Shown: piece after piece, positions 1 through 10,244 of the stretch
How the letters are laid out: every line of letters starts with the position of its first letter
Numbering within the stretch: position 1 is the stretch's first letter
Assembly: GCA_949752735.1 (NCBI GenBank)
Contig: OX457037.1
Coordinates: 37,191,096-37,255,095 of the forward strand
Direction of reading: 5' to 3'
From: Lumbricus terrestris
Taxonomy: Eukaryota; Annelida; Clitellata; Crassiclitellata; Lumbricidae
Length of the DNA: 64,000 nucleotides
Translations under genes and position numbers: made by a program
The notes under the pieces: generated by a model
The model's database searches: none
What the model saw: only the letters and a program-made list of their open reading frames with translations
Told to the model about the DNA's origin: nothing

Positions 1-330
1 ATATGCATATATATAAAGAGATTAGACGATAGATACATGTAGATGCAGGCAGACAGGCAGACAAGCAGACACAGGAACGAAGAGAGACACAGAGACAGAC
101 ACAGACAGAGATTGAGAGATAGAGACAGAGGGATAGAAAGGAGGAGGAGGGCGAGGAGGAAGAGCAGGAGGCGGAGCAGGAATGGAGCGAGGTAGAGAGG
201 AAGAGAGGGAGAGAGATAGAAATAGAGGAAGAGAGAGAGAAAGAGAAGGACACACAGACAAACAGAAACAGGAACAGAGACAGACAAACAAAGGAGAAGG
301 CTGACGCAAAGACGGACAGAATCTATGCCA
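1..330. repeat. GA/GACA-rich simple repeat
   Basis: The first 330 bases are almost entirely purine-rich GAGA, GACA and GGAGGA runs. Long reading frames here on either strand are low complexity (Ser/Leu/Pro-rich on the minus strand) and I do not call them genes. Confidence 0.85.
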
Positions 331-357
331 TGTGTCATTGTTTATTAAGTCAGACAA

Positions 358-444
358 AATTGCTGCTGCTGCTGCTGCTGACGCCGGTGCATTCGTTCTC
401 AGTATGGGTATCACTTATCGCTGCTCGATGGCGACTGATGCAAT

Positions 445-479
<35 letters not shown>

Positions 480-575
480 CAGCAGCAACAGTAGTAGCAG
501 CAACAGAAGCCATGGATGTTGGCTTCCCATCCTTCTTCTTCTCTTCCATTCATCAGCTTCTGCTGCTGCTGCTTG
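358..575. repeat. CAG/CTG trinucleotide repeats
   Basis: Interrupted trinucleotide runs: TGC at about 360-380, GCA at about 446-505, and shorter TGC copies near 560-575. They open poly-Ala and poly-Cys frames with no recognisable domain. Inferred to be a microsatellite, although a coding or UTR origin cannot be excluded from the sequence alone. Confidence 0.7.
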
Positions 576-804
576 CAATCGACCGCTGGCAGCAAACTAA
601 GGCTTCATGTAATGACGGTTCCGCACAGTTTAACGACGTTATTTAAGGCTCGTCCTATGTTCAATGCAGCAGAGGATTGTTTCAGCTTACTAACAGGTGG
701 CGCTTTCTTTCACTTCAGGCAGAGACTTATTAATACGCTGAAAGGTTCGGATGGGTGTTCGAAGTCGCAGGTAGGCCCAAGCGTCTATGCATGCATATTG
801 TTAT

Positions 805-1068
805 TTATATATATTTATTCATTTTATTTATTTATTTATTCATTTATTTATTTATTTATTTATTATTGCATTTGCTATAGCGCCCCTTGACACTCTCTCT
901 ACTCAGAAGCGCTTCCGACTATATACAGCGCGGACACTGCAATGAGTTTCACGCGGAAGCGCACGAGAAAATGCGAGTGAAGGACTTCCTCAAGGTCCAT
1001 ACACGGCGCCTTGAGTCGGATTCGAACCTGGAACACTATGGTTCCGAGGCATTGTCACCGCGCCCCAC
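805..1068 (-). mobile_element. tRNA-derived SINE, copy 1
   Basis: Read on the minus strand this starts with a tRNA-like head (GGGGCGCGGTG, then a B-box-like GGTTCGAATCC-type stretch near 1020-1030). A CTTGAGGAAGTCCTTCACTCG-like body follows, and then the tail GGAAGCGCTTCTGAGTAG...GGGGCGCTATAG. A (AAAT)n tail (plus-strand ATTT, 805-866) completes the retroposon. Sister copies are near 42487, 46305, 49408 and 61951. Confidence 0.75.
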
Positions 1069-1124
1069 GCACTAGGCCTAGCCTATATAATATATCTACA
1101 ATGCACGTTCCCAACGTCAGGGCC

Positions 1125-1290
1125 GCTATGGCTCAATCAAGATCATTTGCTTGCATTGGCCCCCTTTCTTTGGGATGGGCTTCCCCAATATGTTCGCTCT
1201 GCCATCCTCCCTGGTAGTCTTTCTATCGTCTCAAAACTTACCTTTTCTCTCAGTGTTGCACGCACTTGGAGCGCTTCTGAAAGGTTCTTG
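1125..1290 (+). pseudogene. LINE reverse-transcriptase C-terminal scrap
   Basis: The plus strand, with a frame shift, reads SRSFACIGPLSLWDGLPQYVR, the 'F.v.GP..WN.LP..vR' signature seen just before the end of CR1/L2-type LINE ORF2 proteins. Only this short stretch is recognisable and stops follow. This is a dead 5'-truncated fragment. Confidence 0.5.
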
Positions 1291-1589
1291 CTGCGATTAG
1301 CGTTTTATAAGTGGTCAGATGCATTACAATACATATTCTACAATACATACATGTACATGGGACTCTTAGGATGTTTGAAGAATAGAAGTAAGGAAAGACC
1401 ATGGACATCATGGCATAATTAAAGGGTGGTGCTACCGTGCTGGTGGGCAGCTTAGTCCAGAAAGCTTCTCTATCTCTCGACCTGTGAACTATCCGCGGAT
1501 GTGGTGTGGGGGTCAACCAGGCCACATTGTGCAGCAAAGCGAAGATATCTACGGATCGGAATGGGACATTTTATACATTGGTTCGTATT

Positions 1590-2250
1590 GTACACAGGTC
1601 CATTTTTTTTAAGATTCATTTTGTACATAGGTCTATTTTATATTTAGGATAATTTTGTACATAGGTCCATTTTATATTTAGGATAATTTTGTACATAGGT
1701 CCATTTTATATTAAGTTCATTTTGTACATGGGTCCATTTTATGCTTAGTTTCATTTTGCACATAGGTCCATTTTATATTTGGTTCATTTTGTACATAGGT
1801 CCATTATATATTTAAGTTCATTTTGCACATAGGTCCATTTTATATTTGGGTTCATTTTGTACATAAGTCCATTTTATGTTAGGATCATTTTGTACATAGG
1901 TCCATTGTATATTTAGGTTCATTTTGTACATGGGTCCATTTTATGCTTAGATTCACTTTGTACATAGGTCCATTTTGTATTAGGTTCATTTTGTACATAG
2001 GTCCATTATATATTTAGGTTCATTTTGTACATAGGTCCATTTTATATTAGGTTCATTTTGTACATAGGTTCATTATATATTTATGTTCATTTTGTACATA
2101 GGCCCATTTAGTACATGCATGGGTCCATTACATATATACATGTAGGTCCATTTTATGCGTAGTCCCATTTCATACCTGGGTCTATTTGATATAAGGGTAC
2201 ATTTTACACATGGGTCCATTTGCATATAGGCCCAATTTACTCACAGTCCC
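1590..2250. repeat. ~36-bp minisatellite
   Basis: About 17 degenerate tandem copies of a unit like TTCATTTTGTACATAGGTCC plus ATTTTATATTTAGG. Copies vary by point changes and small indels (for example 'gcacat', 'gtacatggg'), so the array is old. A shorter stretch of the same kind of repeat lies at 13548-13690, immediately next to a LINE. Confidence 0.85.
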
Positions 2251-2253
2251 ATT

Positions 2254-2926
<673 letters not shown>

Positions 2927-3551
2927 ATTGGTGGAGAAACCCAACCGATTCTCGTACCAGCGACACAGCAATCATCATCCGCTGACAACGCCAACAACGA
3001 CACAGCATCATCATGCGCTGACACAATGAAGTCATCAACATCCGACCATAGCCTACCAGTTCGTTCCGATGGTAAGAATGCTACACCACTTCTACGACCA
3101 CCTTCCAGCTTCTGAACGTTGATCTCCATCCATCCCTCCATTCTTCCATCCCACCATCCATCCACCCAACCACCCGCCCGCCATGGTCGTTCTTCACTCA
3201 CCATCCGACGTCGATCCGCAACTGCAAGAGCCAGCCACGTCATCGGACAACGTCGACGCTGGGATACATCCGTAGTCACGCATTGTCACGTCAGTACACT
3301 GAATCCAGTCATCTACACTTCGTTTCATCTGCATCGTACATCTTCTACGACGAAGTCTATTACCTACGCACTCAAGATCATCAAGCGCTTCGCTGACAAT
3401 CATCACTACATCTGCCGCGCGTTGGACTCGCTTCCATGAAATTTCTCACCCTTCGCGCTATGGACTCATCCATTCAGTGAAATTCCATGAACTGCAAATG
3501 AATAAGTGACGGACATGAACGTAACGTACCGTACTATTATGAATTATAAAT
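2927..3551 (+). mobile_element. Truncated internal region between inverted LTRs
   Basis: This starts like a gypsy-type leader and contains a short frame (about 2894-3115) rich in Ser, Thr and Asn that could be the beginning of a gag gene. No protease, RT or integrase motif is present. It ends abruptly at 3551, where the second LTR begins in opposite orientation. I see no other gene. Confidence 0.5.
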
Positions 3552-3870
3552 TGTAGGGTTTCCTCGATCGCTTGGCAAATACAAGTTGTCGATCGGAATG
3601 AGGGGGAACTAGGCGTGTAACGTTCCAGTATGTATAGAGCAACGAAGCTCAGTATAATAGTTTAATTGTCCAATGGCAAACCAGCAGATCTATAATTGAC
3701 GGCGATAATATTCAGAGTTTATGACAGATCATTTGATAAGACGACGAGCCAACGAGCTGCTGATGCTGAGCTCGACAGGACTGGACCGGACCGTCTGAAC
3801 TCAATCCCATGACTGTCTGATCGACTGGGCTCCTTCTGAGCTCTCGACTGTTTGCTGCCCGAAACTCGAC
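3552..3870 (-). repeat. Inverted LTR, part 1 (split by Gmr1-like element)
   Basis: Reverse complement of the 3' part of the LTR at 2372-2926, with essentially no differences that I could see. It stops at ...GAAACTCGAC, where the 5' LTR of the Gmr1-like element starts. The remainder resumes at 11307. Confidence 0.75.
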
Positions 3871-4908
3871 TGTAGCGGTAGAATGCTTCTTATCAAACAA
3901 ACCTATTAAATGATGCATTGTATAAGTATTAAATAGGTAAGAATTAAGCTAGACAATATGTGGCGCATTGTAGATTATAATTAATATTACTTGTGGCATT
4001 AAGTTAGATAATAATAATAGCGCTATAACAATTCTTGAATACGCGCTACATCAATTATTGAAATACAACGGAGGGCGGAAAGCAGCGTCAAACTTGAGCA
4101 GACGGCAACAACGGCAGACGATAAAGCTAGACAGCGAAAAGATGGCGAAGGAAGAAGACGTAGATTTCTGAGCGAGAACGGCCATTAGTCAAACGTGGCG
4201 TTCTCGTCGGTAATTCAGAAGATCTGACGGTGAATTGGGTGTGGAAGGCGACACGCTGTCGGCCTGTCCCACTGGTGAGACTATAAGTCCTTGGGAACAG
4301 AGATACCAGGGCGTGTCGAACGAAACTTTGCGAAGTTTGATGTGACACTTGCGAGTGAACTGCGATTCGACATCGGGAGAAGGTCGATTCGGAACTGCAA
4401 TTGCGATTGGAGTTCGACGGCAGAAGAAAGGGGCGAAACGACTACAAGACGAGCAAGCGACGAGAAGCTACCGTTGCTTGTGGAGAAACAACGAGGCGGA
4501 CGAAACTACAGAGTGCTGTGCCAGCTACAGCATTCTCCGTCTACGCAGCTACAGAAGAGAATTGGAAACGACGGCAAACAAGAAGAAGGTGACCTTCCTT
4601 CCTCTTCGAACCTTCATTCCAATCCATACGAACTGAAGAACTTCTACATCTACGCTGGAAAAGTCCAACGTGGAAGATAAGAAACAAGCTATAATATTAT
4701 TAGATAATACGCCACAAATAAGTAGATAGGATTATTGATTGTATTTTACTGTTTGATATTGTTTTATTATAATATAATCTTTAAACGAATCTCAGCTACA
4801 TTTGTTTTAGGTCCTAGCTCATTCTAATATTGATCACCCAAAGGCCTCTGAGCATAAAGTTCCCTATTAAAACTAGATTTAAAACCCTAGATTTTGATGG
4901 TAGTGACA
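3871..4908 (+). repeat. 5' LTR of Gmr1-like element
   Basis: 1038 bp, TG...CA termini. It contains a 129-codon frame (4291-4680) that resembles nothing I know and is repeated exactly in the 3' LTR. A TATA-like ACTATAAGT lies near 4280. The same unit recurs at 10245-11282. Confidence 0.9.
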
Positions 4909-4912
4909 AGAG

Positions 4913-4930
4913 TGGGGGCCCGTCCGGGAT
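4913..4930 (+). promoter_or_regulatory. Primer binding site, tRNA-Pro-like
   Basis: TGGGGGCCCGTCCGGGAT begins 4 bases after the LTR end. It differs at a single base from the tRNA-Pro primer site known from gammaretroviruses, so a proline tRNA primer is inferred. Confidence 0.75.
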
Positions 4931-4934
4931 AAAA

Positions 4935-5030
4935 GTCAGTAAAGATTTAAGTCAGTAAAGATTTGAGTAAGTAAAGATTTAAGTCATTAAAGATTTAATT
5001 CAGTAAAGATTTGAGTCAGTAAAAAACTGT
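4935..5030 (+). repeat. 16-bp tandem repeats in retroelement leader
   Basis: Five to six copies of GTCAGTAAAGATTTAA, slightly varied, lie between the primer binding site and the start codon. Position suggests a leader function such as packaging or translation control, but nothing in the sequence proves it. Confidence 0.8.
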
Positions 5031-5266
5031 CTTTTGAACAGTATTAGAAAAGCTTTGAACAATTATAGCTAGGAGATTGTTAGAGTCTAAATCTGAGATT
5101 GTAGATTGAAGATACTGCAGTAGGTGTATGAACTATTAGTTGTTGTTGTGGAACTGAATTGACACTTTGCAGAATTGAACAATTTCTATTTGTTAGAAAT
5201 TTAAATAGCGCACATTGTTGCCAATATTTTGACATAAGTTGCTAGTCAGCAAGTAAGACAGTAAGT

Positions 5267-8200
5267 ATGTCTGTAAGTGATTTTGAAGCTTGGTTAGAAA
5301 TTGCCAAACGGATGAACATGGAAGGGGACGAGACACGTGCCTTTGTCAAAGAAAGACAGGCAGAATGGAGACAAGATAGAGCGACTGAGAGGGAGATCGC
5401 CAAAGAGATGAAATTAGCTGAGACAGCAGCAGAAGTCAAGAGACTTGAGATAGAAGCAAGAAAAGCAGAGATGGAAGCTGAAGCAGCAGCAGAAACGAGA
5501 AAAGCTGAAACAGCAGCAGAAACGAGAAAAGCTGAAACAGAAGCAATCAGGAGTGCTGAAGCAGAAGCCAGATTGAATCGTGAAGCAGCTGAGACAGAAG
5601 CGAGAGAAAATCGCTTGGCAACAGAAGCCAGAGAACAGCGCGAACACCAGTTAGAAATAAATAGACTTGAAGCACAAGTGAGAATGCGTGAAATTGATTC
5701 AAGAGGGGAACAAAACCGAGAGCACGAGAGTGACTACATGAGGATCGGTGATGGTCAACAACAGGGAGATCACCGAGAAAACAATAAAGGAATCAGAAAT
5801 ATCAAATTTCCTATATTCAACGAGTCAAAGGATTGTTTAGATGCCTACTTGTTGAGATTCGAGCGAACCTGTGTTGCGTATGAAGTTAAAAAAGAAGTTT
5901 GGTCGTTGACGTTAGCTAGACATTTGGAAGGCAGAGCACTGGAAGTATACCAAAGGTTGTCTGCAGAAGAAGTGCAAGATTATGAGTGTTTGAAGACTCA
6001 GCTGTTGAAGAGATTTCAACTGACTGAAGGTGGTTATCGAAACAAGTTCAAAACCAGTAAAATGGAATCTGGAGAGACACCTTCTAGTTTTGTACATAGA
6101 TTGAGGAGGTATATGCAGCAGTGGTTAGCACAAGCGGGATTTGAGAGAACTTACGAAGGAGTGGAAGATCTATTGTTGAAAGATCAGTTTTACCTGACGT
6201 GCAGTACTGAACTTCGTATGTTTATAAAAGAGAAGGGTAAAATGAGTTTGAAGGACATGTTAGTTTGTGCGGAATCACACATTGAAGCACACGGTTACAA
6301 GTACAGCGAGCAGTCTGTAAAACCAGATGTGAAATTTCATAGTGACAGGTTGAACGGTAGACCGTATGAACACAGACCCAAAGAACAGTCTGGGTACAAT
6401 CTGAACAGGAGTAGAAGTGATGTGAAGATAAATCAGGGTACACATCAAAACCGAGGATTCAGCAGGGAAAGAGAAATTGCAACTGGACATAAGATTACTT
6501 GTTTTTTCTGTGGAGAACAGAACCATAAGGCATATCAATGCCCAAAGAAAAACAGGGGTACATTTAAACACACTGCAGCAGCAGTACAAATATTCGAAAG
6601 TCGAGCACACTTGGTTAAGCCAGAAAGTGAAATACAGAGAGTGGTTGAAGTTACAAGAGGAGAACAACAGATGAAACAGGGTGAACATAATAAAATACCA
6701 CCAATGTACATGGCAGCTAGTGCAATGGTGATAAAAGACAATGATGGATGTATTAGCCTTGAAGATAAGAGTGAATACCAGGTGACAGTTAATGGAAACA
6801 CAGTGGGATGCTTATACGACACAGGCGCAAGTTGTTGTATTGTAAAACGTTCTTTGATAAATGAAGAAGCGTTGACTGGAGAAGAAACACATTGTGTTTT
6901 AGTTGATGGGAGTTTAAGATGTTTCCCATTGGCTAAGATGTACATAGAGAGTGAACATTTTAATGGTGAAGTACAAGCGATGGTGATGGAACAGCCAATA
7001 AAGCCAGTAATAATTGGGAAAATCAAAGGATTGAAGTACATGGTTAAGGATGAAAGAACTGAGAGTGTGACAAATCATGAGCCAAAAGAAATAATTGAGA
7101 AATGTACTGAAGTGGAAAACAAAGGAATATTGATTAGAAAAACAGAACATGAAGAAAGACCTATTGGTGCAAAGAAAACAGTAAGATTTTCTGACGATGT
7201 GATGAGGAATCAAGATGAAAAATTAATGACAGTAGCAGTTGTGGAGACTAGAGCAGAAGCTAAAAAGGTAGCAAAATACAAACCATTGAAAGTTGCGGAG
7301 ATGCCGAACTTGAATGTGTCAGTAAAAGAGATACAGGAGTTGCAAAGTCAAGATGAAACTATGTCGAAACAAATGGAAAGAGCAATTGAATGGGATGGTA
7401 ACGAAGACAACATAGAAGATAAACCATATGTGAAAAAGAAGGGATTGTTGTATAAAAGATACAAAGAAGTACAGAAGGATGAGGTGAAATGGCAACTAAT
7501 GGTACCTAAACCATTGAGGGATAAAGTGTTAGCAGTGGCACACAATTCATTGTTATCGGCTCATTTAGGAATGAGGAAAACACATGATAAGATTCTAAAT
7601 GAATTCTATTGGCCTGGAATAGGACAAGATATACGGAGATATGTGTTGAGTTGTGATATTTGTCAAAAATCAGTTGACAAGAAGGTGAACCACAAGGCGC
7701 CTATGGGTCATCTACCTGTATTAGATGTACCATTCAAACACATATGCATAGACATAATCGGAGAAGTTAACCCTATGTCTGCAAGGGGTTATCGATACAT
7801 ATTGACCATCATAGATTTGAGTACAAGGTATCCGGAAGCTATTCCATTGAAAGGAATTAGTACTGAGGAAGTTGCAGAAGCTTTGTTCGGATTTTATTGT
7901 CGTATGGGAGTGCCTCAGAAGATCCATACTGATCGTGGAAGCCAGTTCACTTCTGAACTCATGGCTGAAGTAAATAAGATGCTATTGATAAAACACACCA
8001 TGACGAGTCCATATCATGCAATGGGCAATGGATGTGTAGAACGGCTTAATGGAACCATCAAAGCGACGTTGAGGAAGTTGATTGGTGAACAAGCGAAAGA
8101 ATGGGATCGTTATATAGCTCCATTACTGTTTGCGTTGAGAGACACAGTACATGAGAGTCACGGTTTCACACCATTCGAACTAATATTTGGTAGATCGTGT

Positions 8201-10087
8201 AGAGGACCAGTGCAGATCCTGAAGGAGTTATGGACCAATGAGACAGTGGAAGAAGAAGTGAAGGACGTGTATACGTATATGCAGGATTTGAGAGAAAGGA
8301 TTGAGGAGACTTGTGATATGGCGCAGAAGGCGATACACAAAGCGAACGCTAAAAACAAGAAGTATTATGACAGGAAAGCGAGATACAGGAAGTTGGAAAT
8401 GGGTGATAAGGTGTTGTTACTATTGCCTAGTTGTAAGAACAAGATGTTAGTAAAGTGGCAAGGGCCATATGTTGTGAGAGAGAAGATTGGAGACTATGAT
8501 TACAGAGTTGAAATCGAGAAAGGAAAGATAAAGACATATCACATTAATATATTGAAGAAATACCACGAAAGAGAAGATGCCGAGACCGTAGCGTACATTT
8601 CAGCAGTAGTATATGACGGAAAAGTGGGAGAAGATGAAGAAGAAGAGATATTGGATTTATATGTAAGTGAACAAACAGAGACCTATGAAGATGTGGATAT
8701 AAATCCTGATTTGGATGAAGAACAAAAAGGAGAAATGAGGAAACTACTGAAGAAATATGAAGACATATTCACAGACAAGCCTGGGAGAACAGACTTAGTA
8801 AAGCATGAAATACATTTGACGAGTGAAGAACCAGTAAGACAAAGAGCGTATCCAACACCATACCATTTGCAAAAAGAAATAGATAAGGAGATCCAGACGA
8901 TGTTGGACAATAAGGTGATAGAAAGATCAGAGGCAGCTTATGCAGCACCGCTGGTGGTTGTCAAGAAATCAGACGGAAGCAATAGGTTGTGTTGCAATTA
9001 CAAACAGCTGAACAAGCTTACAATATTTGATCCTGAGCCTATGATGACAAATGAGGATATTTTTAATAAGTTGAGTGGTAGTAGAATCTACAGCAAGTTC
9101 GATTTCTGCAAGGGTTATTGGCAGATCCCTATGAGTCCAGAATCGAAAGACTACACTACATTTGTATGTGCCAATGGGATATACAAGTTCAATGTGATGC
9201 CTTTTGGATTGATCAATAGTGCGTCAAGTTACAACCGTTTAATCAGGAAGATTCTTCAAGGAACAGAAAATCTTGAAAGTTATGTCGACGACATTCTAGC
9301 GCATAATAAAGGATGGAGAGAACATTTGAAGACTTTGGAGATATTTTTCGAAAGAGTGAGACAAGCGAATTTGACATTGAAGCCGAAGAAGTGTTCAATA
9401 GGATATGGAAAGATTGACTTTTTGGGACATACGTTGAACAAGGATGACATAAGTCCAAAGGAGAAATCAGTGGATAAAATAGTAGACATGCCACGTCCAA
9501 AGACAAAGAAACAAGTCAGGAGTTTTCTTGGAGCGATAAACTATTATCGGAAATTCATACCACACTGTGCGGAAATCATGGCACCGTTAAGTGACTTAAC
9601 GAAAAAGATAGCACCTGGAATGGTAGAATGGAATGAAGAGCTGGAAGATAGTTTTACAAAGTTGAAGAACGAATTGGCGAAAGAACCAATTCTGAGACTT
9701 CCAAATTTAGAGAAGGATTTCATCCTACAAACTGATGCAAGTGGGAGTGGAATCGGATGTGTGATAATGCAGCAGTACGAGGGGACGAATCATCCCATAG
9801 CGTATGCGAGCAGGAAGCTGTTAGAGCGAGAGAGAAGATATTCTGTGGAAGAGAGAGAGTGCTTAGCAATCATGTGGGGTATAAGCAGGTTCGACCGATA
9901 TCTTTGTGGAAAGACATTTACAATTGAGACAGACCATTGCGGATTGCAATATATGAAAGAGGGTCGAATGAAAAATGCAAGGGTGATGAGATGGAGTTTG
10001 GCACTCCAAAACTATTCCTTTAACATTAGATATATTAAAGGGTCCGAAAATGTTATGTCCGACTATTTAAGTAGAGGGATTGTGTAG
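5267..10087 (+). CDS. Gag-Pol polyprotein, domain order Gag-PR-IN-RT-RH
   Basis: A 1606-aa polyprotein for retrotransposition. Residues 1-170 are a charged, Glu/Ala/Arg-rich coiled coil with short internal repeats. Gag follows, ending in a CCHC zinc knuckle (412-425, CFFCGEQNHKAYQC). Aspartic protease has DTGA at 518-521. Integrase has an HHCC zinc finger from about 757 to 800 (H766, CDIC) and the triad D829, D889, E925 (DD35E), then a GPY-type module (G1066-P1067-Y1068). Reverse transcriptase carries YVDD at 1339-1342, and RNase H carries the first Asp at 1490. All catalytic residues are present. In most Ty3/gypsy elements and in retroviruses integrase comes last; here it precedes RT, as in the Gmr1 clade. 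No frameshift separates gag from pol, so Gag/Pol ratio control must work another way. There is no envelope gene. The start at 5267 is the first ATG of the open frame. Confidence 0.93.
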   Translation: MSVSDFEAWLEIAKRMNMEGDETRAFVKERQAEWRQDRATEREIAKEMKLAETAAEVKRLEIEARKAEMEAEAAAETRKAETAAETRKAETEAIRSAEAEARLNREAAETEARENRLATEAREQREHQLEINRLEAQVRMREIDSRGEQNREHESDYMRIGDGQQQGDHRENNKGIRNIKFPIFNESKDCLDAYLLRFERTCVAYEVKKEVWSLTLARHLEGRALEVYQRLSAEEVQDYECLKTQLLKRFQLTEGGYRNKFKTSKMESGETPSSFVHRLRRYMQQWLAQAGFERTYEGVEDLLLKDQFYLTCSTELRMFIKEKGKMSLKDMLVCAESHIEAHGYKYSEQSVKPDVKFHSDRLNGRPYEHRPKEQSGYNLNRSRSDVKINQGTHQNRGFSREREIATGHKITCFFCGEQNHKAYQCPKKNRGTFKHTAAAVQIFESRAHLVKPESEIQRVVEVTRGEQQMKQGEHNKIPPMYMAASAMVIKDNDGCISLEDKSEYQVTVNGNTVGCLYDTGASCCIVKRSLINEEALTGEETHCVLVDGSLRCFPLAKMYIESEHFNGEVQAMVMEQPIKPVIIGKIKGLKYMVKDERTESVTNHEPKEIIEKCTEVENKGILIRKTEHEERPIGAKKTVRFSDDVMRNQDEKLMTVAVVETRAEAKKVAKYKPLKVAEMPNLNVSVKEIQELQSQDETMSKQMERAIEWDGNEDNIEDKPYVKKKGLLYKRYKEVQKDEVKWQLMVPKPLRDKVLAVAHNSLLSAHLGMRKTHDKILNEFYWPGIGQDIRRYVLSCDICQKSVDKKVNHKAPMGHLPVLDVPFKHICIDIIGEVNPMSARGYRYILTIIDLSTRYPEAIPLKGISTEEVAEALFGFYCRMGVPQKIHTDRGSQFTSELMAEVNKMLLIKHTMTSPYHAMGNGCVERLNGTIKATLRKLIGEQAKEWDRYIAPLLFALRDTVHESHGFTPFELIFGRSCRGPVQILKELWTNETVEEEVKDVYTYMQDLRERIEETCDMAQKAIHKANAKNKKYYDRKARYRKLEMGDKVLLLLPSCKNKMLVKWQGPYVVREKIGDYDYRVEIEKGKIKTYHINILKKYHEREDAETVAYISAVVYDGKVGEDEEEEILDLYVSEQTETYEDVDINPDLDEEQKGEMRKLLKKYEDIFTDKPGRTDLVKHEIHLTSEEPVRQRAYPTPYHLQKEIDKEIQTMLDNKVIERSEAAYAAPLVVVKKSDGSNRLCCNYKQLNKLTIFDPEPMMTNEDIFNKLSGSRIYSKFDFCKGYWQIPMSPESKDYTTFVCANGIYKFNVMPFGLINSASSYNRLIRKILQGTENLESYVDDILAHNKGWREHLKTLEIFFERVRQANLTLKPKKCSIGYGKIDFLGHTLNKDDISPKEKSVDKIVDMPRPKTKKQVRSFLGAINYYRKFIPHCAEIMAPLSDLTKKIAPGMVEWNEELEDSFTKLKNELAKEPILRLPNLEKDFILQTDASGSGIGCVIMQQYEGTNHPIAYASRKLLERERRYSVEERECLAIMWGISRFDRYLCGKTFTIETDHCGLQYMKEGRMKNARVMRWSLALQNYSFNIRYIKGSENVMSDYLSRGIV

Positions 10088-10230
10088 TATAAGTTGAGAT
10101 AAAGTAAATGAAGAAGTGTAAGCCAGTGAGTAAAGTGTATTAATTGTCATGTCGTGTATAGTAAGTGAATTAGTTTACTAGGTTAGTTTGTTAAGTAGGT
10201 GAGTTTGTTAAAGCCTGTAAACAGTCTTTT

Positions 10231-10244
10231 GAAGGAGGGGCATT
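10231..10244 (+). promoter_or_regulatory. Polypurine tract
   Basis: GAAGGAGGGGCATT directly precedes the 3' LTR; the purine run is the expected plus-strand primer for reverse transcription. Confidence 0.8.
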
